This document shows, piece by piece, positions 1 to 6,137 of a DNA stretch of 12,799 nucleotides (positions are counted from its first letter, which is position 1; each line of letters opens with the position of its first letter). A program made the translations under genes and the position numbers. The DNA is taken from the NCBI GenBank assembly GCA_029263635.1, contig JAJUFY010000030.1:1-12799 (forward strand), given 5' to 3'. Under the pieces are notes generated by a model. The model saw only the letters and a program-made list of their open reading frames with translations. It ran no database searches and had not been told where the DNA came from. The stretch comes from Ectothiorhodospiraceae bacterium. Lineage in GTDB: Bacteria > Pseudomonadota > Gammaproteobacteria > Nitrococcales > AK92.

Positions 1-495
1 GCCGAAGGCGAGCTGGTTGACGATCTGGTCGAAGCCGTAGCCGCGGTGCGCGAGCTCACCCGGCAGGTACTGGCCGAACAGGCCGTAAGCCAGGAACAGC
101 GCGCAGATAATCGGCAGGGCGATGCCCATTACCCGCCGCGCGGCTTCGAACACCAGCAGCGTCAGGAGAATGCCGATTGCCATGTCGGCAGTGGTCAGAT
201 CCCCGGAGCGCTGGATCAGGTCGGCCTCGAAATACCACTGATAGATGGCGGTCCCCATCCCGGACAGGCCGAGCAGCCAGGCCAGCGGCTGCCAGGGACG
301 CTGATCGCCTTTGAGCGGATAGCTCAGGTAGATCATCAACAGCAGGAAGCCGACATGGCCTGCCCGCAGCACCTGACTGGTCAGGGGATGAAACGCCGCC
401 GTGACAATCTGATAGGTCGAGAACAGCAGCGCCACGTAAAACAGCGACTTCGGCCATGCGTTCGGACTGGCAGAGAGCCCTTGGTATTCACTCAT
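1..495 (-). CDS. TAXI-type TRAP transporter fused permease, N-terminal part (gene runs off the window)
   Basis: This is the first 165 residues of a secondary-transport permease of the inner membrane, of the kind in which the small (DctQ-like) and large (DctM-like) TRAP subunits are fused in one chain. Hydrophobic segments lie at about residues 17-35, 48-60, 69-87 and 105-143. The stretch EAARRVMGIALPIICALF (residues 117-134) is typical of these fused permeases. The start ATG at 495 is preceded by GGAAGAG at 8 bases, and the frame is open to base 1. It lies 171 bases downstream of the TAXI binding-protein gene on the same strand, the usual gene order for a TAXI system. The substrate cannot be read from this fragment. 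The family call is firm; the rest of the protein is outside the window. Confidence 0.88.
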   Translation of the reverse strand, partial: MSEYQGLSASPNAWPKSLFYVALLFSTYQIVTAAFHPLTSQVLRAGHVGFLLLMIYLSYPLKGDQRPWQPLAWLLGLSGMGTAIYQWYFEADLIQRSGDLTTADMAIGILLTLLVFEAARRVMGIALPIICALFLAYGLFGQYLPGELAHRGYGFDQIVNQLAFG

Positions 496-593
496 CGGAA
501 CAGCTCTTCCGGGACGACGGGTGGCGACCCCCGGCAACTGGCGGGGTCAGGCCGTGCCGGCACGGGTTTGTGCAAGGGGACATCCATTGGATA

Positions 594-651
594 CGTGGCC
601 CGGCGGCATGCCGGGCCACGGCAGTCGGGATTGCGGGAGCGTGCTCCCGCA
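594..651 (-). terminator. Two hairpins between TAXI binding protein and permease genes
   Basis: On the minus strand transcription first meets a hairpin with 8-bp arms (632-639 and 644-651, loop CGTG) 15 bases after the binding-protein stop. It then meets a perfect 11-bp inverted repeat (594-604 and 610-620, loop GGCAT). Neither is followed by a T-rich run, so a strong Rho-independent terminator is unlikely. They probably act as partial terminators or as 3' stabilisers that let the binding protein be made in excess over the permease; that role is inferred. Confidence 0.45.
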
Positions 652-666
652 GTAGGCGATCATGCC

Positions 667-1623
667 TTACTTGAGGACACCGGCCTCCTTGTAAAAGCGC
701 TCGGCGCCGGGATGCAGCGGCAGCGGCAGCCCCTTGGTGGCGTTCTCCAGCGTGATCTGCTTGGCGGCCGAGTGCGCATTGGCCATGCGGTCGAGGTTGT
801 CGAACAGCAGCTTGGCCATCTGGTAGGCAAGCTCATCCGACACGCCTTCATGCGTGACCAGGATGTTGGTGATGGTGGCCGTTGCCACGTCACTGTCCTG
901 GCCCTCGTAGGTGCCGGCCGGGATGATGCCAGGCTGGTAGGCGGGGTTGCCGATCTTGGCGACGACCTCGGCGGGTACCTCAACGAAGGTGATCGGCATC
1001 ATCGATGCCAGGTCGCGGATCGCCGCCTGACCCAGGCCGGCCGACTGCAGGGTGGCATCCAGCTGACGGTTCTTGACCAGCTCGACCGACTCGGCGAACG
1101 GCATGTACTCCACCCGGCCGAGATCGCTATAGCTCAGGCCTGCAGCTCCCAGGATGGCGCGGGCGTTGAGCTCGGTGCCGGACTTCGGCGCACCCACCGA
1201 TACCCGCTTGCCCTTGAGGTCGGCCAGCGTCTTGATGCCGGACTCCTTGCTGGCGACGATCTGGATGTAGTTCGGATAGATCGCGGCAATGGCCCGCAGC
1301 TTCTTCAGCGGTGCCTTGAAGCCGGCTTCCTCGACGCCGTTCCAGGCGTCAGCGACCGAATCGCCCAGAGCAAAGGCCAGTTCGCCACGGCCGGCCTGCA
1401 GCAGGTTGAGGTTTTCCACCGAGGCCTTGGTGGCCTGCACCGACGCCCTGGCATCCTTGATGTTGTTGTTGTACAGCTGCGACAGGCCGACGCCCATCGG
1501 GTAATAGACGCCGCTGGTGCCGCCGGTGAGGATGTTGATGAACGTCGGTGCCGCCAGCGCGGCGGTGCTGGTGGCCAGTACCGCTGCGGCGGCAAGCAGG
1601 CCGAAACGCTTCGTCATGCGCAT
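667..1623 (-). CDS. TAXI-family TRAP transporter solute-binding protein
   Basis: This 318-residue periplasmic receptor delivers its ligand to the fused TRAP permease encoded next to it. It has a signal peptide (KRF, then a hydrophobic run to ALA at residue 24). Typical TAXI motifs follow: TGGTSGVYYPMG at about residues 33-44, and GKRVSVGAPKSGTELNARA at about 138-156. The C-terminal lobe is complete, and the length fits the family. The frame is open further upstream to 1767, but the start at 1623 is chosen because AAGGAG lies 9 bases before it and the signal peptide begins there; a second ATG at 1617 would be 15 bases from that site. Known or proposed TAXI ligands include glutamate and other small organic acids, but nothing here fixes the ligand. 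The gene follows the sulfide-related cluster on the same strand after 267 bases, and probably has its own promoter. Confidence 0.93.
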   Translation of the reverse strand: MRMTKRFGLLAAAAVLATSTAALAAPTFINILTGGTSGVYYPMGVGLSQLYNNNIKDARASVQATKASVENLNLLQAGRGELAFALGDSVADAWNGVEEAGFKAPLKKLRAIAAIYPNYIQIVASKESGIKTLADLKGKRVSVGAPKSGTELNARAILGAAGLSYSDLGRVEYMPFAESVELVKNRQLDATLQSAGLGQAAIRDLASMMPITFVEVPAEVVAKIGNPAYQPGIIPAGTYEGQDSDVATATITNILVTHEGVSDELAYQMAKLLFDNLDRMANAHSAAKQITLENATKGLPLPLHPGAERFYKEAGVLK

Positions 1624-1813
1624 GAGCGTTTTCTCCTTCCTGTGTTTGTTCTGATCGCTAGATGCCGCCTGCCTCGGCAGGCGAAGGTGACGCCATTCGT
1701 GTGCTGTTCTATGCAGCGAGATCTGACGTAAGGTGAGTAATGTCGACATTCGAACGGCGCACGTCAAGCAAATTGCCGTTTACGGAAGCTGGCAGAACGA
1801 TTGGGAAGGAGCT

Positions 1814-1878
1814 GGCGGCGCGCCGATACACCAGCGCGCCGCCGTGTTTCTCCCTGCCCGGGACCGGGCCGGGCAGGG
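1814..1878. terminator. Two strong inverted repeats after the small membrane protein gene
   Basis: Within the 267-base gap 1624-1890 there are two perfect 10-bp inverted repeats. One has arms 1814-1823 and 1834-1843 (GGCGGCGCGC and its complement, 10-base loop). The other has arms 1852-1861 and 1869-1878 (CCCTGCCCGG and its complement, 7-base loop). They begin 12 bases after the stop of the gene ending at 1891 and are the likely end of the sulfide-cluster transcript. Neither has a clear T-run on the minus strand, so efficiency is uncertain. Nothing coding is seen in the rest of this gap. Confidence 0.45.
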
Positions 1879-1890
1879 GCGTGGCCGGCC

Positions 1891-2238
1891 TCAGGCCGGG
1901 CTGCGGGAGGCTGCCTGGGCGAGCGGATAGCAGAGCAGCCCGCCGGTGATACCGAATCCGAGGCTTGCCAGTAGCAGGATGCCGTAGTCGAGCAGGCCGT
2001 GCAGGTTGCTGAAGCCGGCCCGGGTGAAGCCGGGCAGGACCAGCAGGCTGATCAGGAACACCAGCCCGCCGAGGGCGGCGGCGACCCGTACCGCCCGCCC
2101 GACCTGCCAGCGCTGCCGCTGACGCAGCAGCCAGCCGAGCAGCGCCAGGTCCACGGCGAGAATCGCGATCAGCAGCGGCAGGACGGGCCGCAGCGCTTCC
2201 AGCAGCACCGACAGAACACCGACAATCGAGAAAGCCAT
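1891..2238 (-). CDS. Small membrane protein of unknown function
   Basis: This 115-residue hydrophobic protein has three likely membrane-spanning segments, at about residues 18-37, 53-70 and 83-106. A basic loop (RQRQRWQVGRAVR, about 39-51) joins the first two. I do not recognise a named family with confidence. The start ATG at 2238 has an excellent ribosome-binding site, AGGAGG, 8 bases before it. The gene begins only 15 bases after the sulfide:quinone oxidoreductase stop, so the two are almost certainly co-transcribed. A role as a membrane partner of that oxidoreductase, or in sulfur-compound handling, is inference from position only. The single cysteine (about residue 103) sits at the end of the last membrane segment. 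Confidence 0.8.
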   Translation of the reverse strand: MAFSIVGVLSVLLEALRPVLPLLIAILAVDLALLGWLLRQRQRWQVGRAVRVAAALGGLVFLISLLVLPGFTRAGFSNLHGLLDYGILLLASLGFGITGGLLCYPLAQAASRSPA

Positions 2239-2253
2239 CGTCTCTTCCTCCTG

Positions 2254-3594
2254 TCAGATCCGGCCGCGCAGCATGGCGTTGTAGGCCGCCTGCAGCATGC
2301 GGTCCTTCAATACCCAGGGTACCCAGTGCTGCTCGGTCGGGTTAATGAAGCCGAACGACGGCACCATCTTCAGCTCGTAGTCGAACTCGACCAGGATCGC
2401 CTGGCCGACCTCCGTGATCAGCGGGCAGGAGGTGTAGCCGTTATAGCTGCGGGAGAATTCGCGGCCGGCGATGAGATCGACCAGATTGCCGGCGGCGACC
2501 GGTACCTGGGCCTTGACGCTGGCTGCGGTCTTGCCGATGGGCGTGCCGATCACGTCACCGACGCCGAACACGTTCGGATAGCGGCGGTGCTGCAGGGTAT
2601 GGCGGTCGACCTCCAGCCAGCCGGCGAATGGCCCTTCCTGCCAGGCCAGGGGACTGTCGACCACCGCCTGGGGGGCCGACATCGGCGGGACCACGTGGAT
2701 GAAGTCGTAATCCAGCGTGCGCAATCCGTCCGGGGTGGCGAAGGTGGCCTGGCGGGCACCGGCGTCGATGGCGGTAAGCCGGTGATTCCAGTCGATGGTG
2801 AAACCGCGCTCGTCCGGCAGGTGAGTCTTAAGGAAGCGGTCGATATCGGGCTGGGAGAACAGGCCCTGGCCGGGTGCCAGGTAGTGCAGCTCGGCCCGGC
2901 TACGGCTGCCGGCCTCGCGCAGACGGTATTCCGTCAGCATGGCGATCTTCAGCGGCGCGCCGGCACACTTGATCGCGCCCGGTGGGCGCGTGAACAGCCC
3001 GACACCACCCCGGGCACGGAACGCCGAGATGGCCTGCCAGCTGCGGCTGGCATGGCTCGGATTATCGTACACGCAGGCGATGCCGTTGCTGCCGATCAGC
3101 TCCGGCGACATGCCTTCGATGGCCGCGTAGTTGACCTGCAAGCCGCTGGCGACCAGCAGATAGTCGTACTCGATGCTCTCGCCGCCGGCCGTGATGACGC
3201 GGTTGTTGTCCGGATCGTATTCGGCCACCATGTCGCGCACCCACTCGATGCCGCGCGGCAGGTGGTCGGCATTGCGGCTTACCACCTTGCCGGGCTGCCA
3301 GACGCCGGAGGCCACCAGCGTCAATCCGGGCTGATAGTAATGCGCCTCGCGCCGGTCAATGACGGTGATGCGGGCGCCGTCCAGGCTCTTGCCGAGACGG
3401 GCGCTGAGTGATATGCCGGCGGCTCCGGCGCCGACGATCACAATCCTGGCGGCGGTTTTCCGGGCGCGTACCGGCGCGCTGGTAAGCAGAGCGGTGGCGC
3501 CGGTCGCGGCCAGTGCGGCGGCCGTGATCCCCGAGAGCTGCAGGAAGTTGCGGCGCGACAGCAGCGCCTCCGAGGGCTTCCGATCCTCCTCCAT
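2254..3594 (-). CDS. sqr: Sulfide:quinone oxidoreductase (type II-like) with Tat signal
   Basis: This FAD-dependent oxidoreductase of 446 residues is predicted to oxidise sulfide to sulfane sulfur and pass electrons to quinone at the membrane. The N-terminus carries a twin-arginine signal (SRRNFLQLSG, residues 13-22) followed by a hydrophobic stretch, implying export as a folded flavoprotein. The FAD-binding Rossmann motif GAGAAG is at residues 55-60. Two cysteines in conserved surroundings, C210 (IKCAGAP) and C390 (YTSCPL), match the redox pair of type II enzymes such as human SQOR (C201 and C379). TLQHRRYPNVFGVGD (333-347) and the C-terminal AAYNAMLRG, with a hydrophobic/aromatic end suited to membrane attachment, also match that group. 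A third cysteine, C174, is not one of the known catalytic ones. The start at 3594 has AAGGAG 7 bases upstream. It sits between the DUF2892 gene and the small membrane protein gene. Other flavoproteins of the same superfamily (FccB-like) are less likely given the type II motifs. Confidence 0.88.
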   Translation of the reverse strand: MEEDRKPSEALLSRRNFLQLSGITAAALAATGATALLTSAPVRARKTAARIVIVGAGAAGISLSARLGKSLDGARITVIDRREAHYYQPGLTLVASGVWQPGKVVSRNADHLPRGIEWVRDMVAEYDPDNNRVITAGGESIEYDYLLVASGLQVNYAAIEGMSPELIGSNGIACVYDNPSHASRSWQAISAFRARGGVGLFTRPPGAIKCAGAPLKIAMLTEYRLREAGSRSRAELHYLAPGQGLFSQPDIDRFLKTHLPDERGFTIDWNHRLTAIDAGARQATFATPDGLRTLDYDFIHVVPPMSAPQAVVDSPLAWQEGPFAGWLEVDRHTLQHRRYPNVFGVGDVIGTPIGKTAASVKAQVPVAAGNLVDLIAGREFSRSYNGYTSCPLITEVGQAILVEFDYELKMVPSFGFINPTEQHWVPWVLKDRMLQAAYNAMLRGRI

Positions 3595-3638
3595 ATGCCT
3601 TCTCCTTAGGTGTTATGTTGTTCCAGTAGGGCGGCCGG

Positions 3639-3665
3639 GGCAGGCACCGAACGCCAGCGCCTGCC
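3639..3665 (-). repeat. Imperfect hairpin between DUF2892 gene and sqr
   Basis: The 92-base gap between the DUF2892 stop and the oxidoreductase start contains an inverted repeat with 9-base arms (3639-3647 and 3657-3665, one mismatch, 9-base loop). It is not followed by a T-run on the minus strand. It may tune relative expression of the two genes, or it may be chance in GC-rich DNA. Confidence 0.3.
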
Positions 3666-3686
3666 TGCCGTCACGGCCAGCGCCGG

Positions 3687-3881
3687 TCAGGATTTGGCCG
3701 GGCAGGTCTTCAGCCCGAACAGGGTGTAGGCGGGGCAAGTGCCCAGCGCGGCGGTGACCAGCGGCAGCAGACCGATCCAGCCCCACGGCGTCTGGGGACC
3801 GAAGAACACCAGGCTGAGCAGGCCGAGGCCGACAATGAGCCGGATGATGCGATCGGCGGTGCCAACGTTACGGCGGATCAT
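3687..3881 (-). CDS. DUF2892 / YgaP-like small membrane protein
   Basis: This 64-residue inner-membrane protein matches the small transmembrane domain that in YgaP follows a rhodanese domain; here no rhodanese domain is attached. The N-terminus MIRRNVGTADRIIRLIVGL, two hydrophobic segments (about 12-28 and 33-47) and the ending GTCPAYTLFGLKTCP with cysteines at 49 and 60 are characteristic. The start ATG at 3881 has GAGG 8 bases upstream. It is the first gene of the minus-strand cluster leading to sqr and diverges from the Crp/Fnr-type regulator gene. YgaP-type proteins are tied to sulfur (rhodanese) chemistry, which fits the neighbouring sulfide:quinone oxidoreductase. The exact role of the stand-alone domain is unknown. 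Confidence 0.88.
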   Translation of the reverse strand: MIRRNVGTADRIIRLIVGLGLLSLVFFGPQTPWGWIGLLPLVTAALGTCPAYTLFGLKTCPAKS

Positions 3882-3910
3882 GGACAGTACCTCGCTTTGT
3901 CAATGGCGTT

Positions 3911-3923
3911 GTGGTGGCACCAC
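3911..3923. promoter_or_regulatory. 13-bp palindrome GTGGTGGCACCAC near the likely start of the minus-strand transcript
   Basis: Five-base arms GTGGT and ACCAC are separated by GGC. It overlaps the transcription start predicted from the -10-like TATATC at 3931-3926, a position where a bound protein would tend to block initiation. It shares a GTG-N7-CAC outline with the second palindrome at 3954-3966. It is a possible operator; binding is inferred. Confidence 0.35.
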
Positions 3924-3925
3924 GA

Positions 3926-3931
3926 GATATA
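3926..3931 (-). promoter_or_regulatory. Candidate -10 element for the DUF2892-sqr transcript
   Basis: On the minus strand the sequence reads TATATC (within GGTTATATCTCG), an AT-rich island in GC-rich DNA. No good -35 hexamer lies 16-18 bases upstream. The palindrome at 3954-3966 would be centred at about -41 from the predicted start, which is the usual place for an activator that replaces the -35 contact. The call rests on sequence resemblance only. Confidence 0.4.
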
Positions 3932-3953
3932 ACCGTGCCGGCGCGCCTGCTCA

Positions 3954-3966
3954 GTGACTAAGTCAC
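3954..3966. promoter_or_regulatory. Perfect 13-bp palindrome GTGACTAAGTCAC between divergent genes
   Basis: Six-base arms GTGACT and AGTCAC flank a single central A. The outer GTGA...TCAC resembles half-sites bound by Crp-family proteins, but the spacing (N5) is one base shorter than the standard Crp or Fnr arrangement. It lies between the Crp/Fnr-type regulator start (4021) and the DUF2892 start (3881), so it is a good candidate operator for that regulator. It would sit at about -41 relative to the predicted minus-strand start. Confidence 0.5.
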
Positions 3967-4020
3967 CTAACCGCGCCCGGGCAGGTTTCGGCGGGCGATC
4001 GGGGGAACCGAGGGAGAACA

Positions 4021-4689
4021 ATGGAAGGGCTTGAGATGCTGCGGCATCCGGCGCTGGCATCGTTGCCGGCATCGGCGCAGGCAACCGCAGTCCGACACGC
4101 GCAGCTGCTGGAGCTGCCGTCCGGCTATCGCATCATCGGCCCGGGCGAGCCCTGTCGCGGACTGCCGCTGGTGCTGGAAGGGAGCGTGCGGGTGCAGATG
4201 GTCGGAGCGTCCGGCAACGAGATCGTGCTCTACCGCATCGGCGCCGACGACCTCTGTACCCTGTCGATCGGCTGCCTGATCGCGGCCCGGCCTTTCCAGG
4301 CGGAGGCGTTGGTAGAAGAACCCTCGCGGGCCGTGCTGCTACCCGCCCAGCTGTTCGATGCGTTGATGGAATCGGCGCCACCATTCCGGCAGTACGTCCT
4401 GGCCAGCTATAGCAGCCGCCTTGCGGAACTGATGCTGCTGGTCGAAGAGGTCGCCTTCCGCCGGATGGACCAGCGTCTGGCCGCTTGTCTATTGGAGCGC
4501 GCGCGCGGCGGCGTGGTAGAGGCTACCCACCAGGCGTTGGCCGTGGAGCTGGGGACCGCGCGCGAGGTGGTCAGCAGGTTGCTGAAGGAATTCGAGCGCG
4601 CCGGCATGGTGGGCCTGCAGCGCGGCCGGGTCGACCTGGCCGCAGCGGACCGTCTGCGCCGGCTGGCAGGCGGGACGCTATCCGTCTGA
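4021..4689 (+). CDS. Crp/Fnr-family transcriptional regulator
   Basis: This 222-residue DNA-binding regulator has an N-terminal cyclic-nucleotide-binding-type beta-roll (about residues 25-115; LVLEGSVRVQM at 50-60), a dimerisation helix (about 122-148) and a C-terminal winged helix. The recognition helix region is GTAREVVSRLLKEFERAGMV (178-197). The four-cysteine cluster that holds the iron-sulfur centre of Fnr is absent; cysteines are at 45, 79, 85 and 156, with C79 and C85 in the pattern LCTLSIGCL. The start has GGGAG about 6 bases upstream. It is transcribed away from the DUF2892-sqr genes, and the shared region holds two palindromes, so it probably controls them and perhaps itself. Its signal is unknown; a redox or sulfur signal through C79/C85 is speculation. 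Confidence 0.92.
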   Translation: MEGLEMLRHPALASLPASAQATAVRHAQLLELPSGYRIIGPGEPCRGLPLVLEGSVRVQMVGASGNEIVLYRIGADDLCTLSIGCLIAARPFQAEALVEEPSRAVLLPAQLFDALMESAPPFRQYVLASYSSRLAELMLLVEEVAFRRMDQRLAACLLERARGGVVEATHQALAVELGTAREVVSRLLKEFERAGMVGLQRGRVDLAAADRLRRLAGGTLSV

Positions 4690-4813
4690 GAAGGAAACGG
4701 CGGCAGTCGGCTGCCCCCGGGCTTGCTCGGCTTCGCGGCCGGGCAGTGGCGCCAGGAGGCGCTGGGTCGAGCCGTCCGGTAGGCGCGAGCCCCGGCCGCG
4801 GATCCTGATTCTG

Positions 4814-4856
4814 CTCTGCCCTGTTCCTTCTCCATGCGGGAAGGAACAGGGCAGAG
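4814..4856. terminator. Bidirectional terminator hairpin between convergent genes
   Basis: A perfect 17-bp inverted repeat (4814-4830 and 4840-4856, 9-base loop) lies between the ends of the regulator gene (4689) and uraA (4870), which converge. There is no marked T-run on either side, but the stem is long and the position is right for ending both transcripts. The remaining sequence 4690-4813 shows nothing that I can assign. Confidence 0.7.
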
Positions 4857-4869
4857 GGGCTGGCCGTGC

Positions 4870-6135
4870 CTAGGCCGTTTTCGCCTGCGCCGACTCCCGC
4901 TGCCAGCTGCCGGCACCTGGCAGCAGCAGGTTGAGCAGGATGGCGACGATGCCGCACAGGGAAATACCCTTGAGGCTGACATCGCCGGCACCAATCACCA
5001 TGCCGCCGATGCCGAACACCAGGGTGACGGCGACGATGACCAGATTCCGCGCCTCGGCCAGATCGACCTGATGCCGGATCAGCGTGTTGAGCCCGACCAC
5101 CGCGATGGAGCCGAACAGCAGGCAGAGGATGCCGCCCATCACCGGCACCGGAATGCTCTGCAGTGCCGCGCCGAACTTGCCGATGAAAGCAAAGCCGATG
5201 GCGAACAGGGCCGCCCAGATCATGATGCGCGGGTTGAAGTTGCGGGTCAGCATCACCGCGCCGGTGACCTCGGAATAAGTCGTGTTGGGCGGGCCGCCGA
5301 ACAGTGCTGCTGTCGAAGTGGCCAGGCCGTCGCTGAACAGGGTTCGGTGCAGGCCGGGCTTCTTGAGGTAGTTCTTGCCGGTCACGGAGCTGATGGCGAG
5401 CATGTCGCCAATGTGCTCGATGGCCGGCGCGATCGCCACCGGCAGCATGAACAGGATGGCCCCCCAGTGGAACTCGGGGGCAACGAAGTTCGGTACTGCC
5501 AGCCATGGGGCGGCAGCGATGGCGGTGAGGTCGACGACACCGAGCAGCCAGGCCAGCAGGTAGCCGACTGCGAAGCCGGCCAGGATGGGCACCAGCCGGA
5601 AGATGCCGCGGCCGAAGACCGCCACCAGCAGGGTGGTCAGCAAAGCCGGCAAGGAGATCAGCAGCGCGGTGTCGTACGGCACCAGCTGGGCGCTGCCGTC
5701 GCCGGCCTTGCCCATGGCCATGTTGGCCGCCACCGGCGCCAGCCCGAGCCCGATGGACATGATCACCGGGCCGACCACCACCGGCGGCAGCAGCCGGTCG
5801 ATCAGCTGAAGCCCCTTCAGCTTCACCGCCCCGGCCAGCAGCATGTAGGTAAAGCCGGCCGCTACCAGGCCGCCCAGCGTGGCCGGCATGCCGAACATGC
5901 TGGTGGCAGCCAGGATAGGCGCGATGAAGGCAAAGCTGGAGGCCAGGAAGATGGGCACCTGGTTGCGCGTGATCAGATGGAAGATCAGGGTGCCGATGCC
6001 GGCCGTGAACAGCGCGACGTTCGGATCCATGCCGGTGATCAACGGCATCAGCACCAGCGCGCCGAAAGCGACGAACAGCATCTGGGAACCGGCCAGCGCC
6101 TGGCGCCAGATCGGATCCGTGGTGTGGGTCTGCAT
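4870..6135 (-). CDS. uraA: Uracil permease (nucleobase:cation symporter-2 family)
   Basis: This 421-residue inner-membrane proton symporter takes up uracil. The chain is hydrophobic throughout, in keeping with the 14-segment UraA fold. Family signatures include RNQVPIFLASSFAFIAPI (57-74), AIEHIGD (238-244) and GGPPNTTYSEV (280-290). E240 and E289 correspond to E241 and E290 of Escherichia coli UraA, which bind uracil. The position of E. coli H245 is D244 here. The start lies 2 bases after the upp stop, with AGGA inside the end of upp, so the genes are co-transcribed and probably translationally coupled. Length is normal. Uracil as substrate is well supported by the pairing with upp. Confidence 0.95.
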   Translation of the reverse strand: MQTHTTDPIWRQALAGSQMLFVAFGALVLMPLITGMDPNVALFTAGIGTLIFHLITRNQVPIFLASSFAFIAPILAATSMFGMPATLGGLVAAGFTYMLLAGAVKLKGLQLIDRLLPPVVVGPVIMSIGLGLAPVAANMAMGKAGDGSAQLVPYDTALLISLPALLTTLLVAVFGRGIFRLVPILAGFAVGYLLAWLLGVVDLTAIAAAPWLAVPNFVAPEFHWGAILFMLPVAIAPAIEHIGDMLAISSVTGKNYLKKPGLHRTLFSDGLATSTAALFGGPPNTTYSEVTGAVMLTRNFNPRIMIWAALFAIGFAFIGKFGAALQSIPVPVMGGILCLLFGSIAVVGLNTLIRHQVDLAEARNLVIVAVTLVFGIGGMVIGAGDVSLKGISLCGIVAILLNLLLPGAGSWQRESAQAKTA

Positions 6136-6137
6136 GG

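Noticed and set aside
46..1731. Long plus-strand open frame of 561 codons opposite the TAXI genes
   Set aside because: It is antisense to two well-supported TRAP genes, rich in Arg, Gln and Gly, and shows no family motif; a typical shadow frame in GC-rich DNA.
1624..1767. N-terminal extension of the TAXI binding protein to 1767
   Set aside because: It would bury the signal peptide behind 48 residues; the ribosome-binding site supports 1623.
1739..1767. TTGACG with GACATT at 17 bases on the minus strand, as a promoter for the TAXI genes
   Set aside because: The -35 is good but the -10 matches consensus at only three positions; too weak to list as a feature.
1999..3411. 470-codon plus-strand frame opposite sqr
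   Set aside because: It lies across the small membrane gene and sqr with no recognisable domain or ribosome site; a GC-driven shadow.
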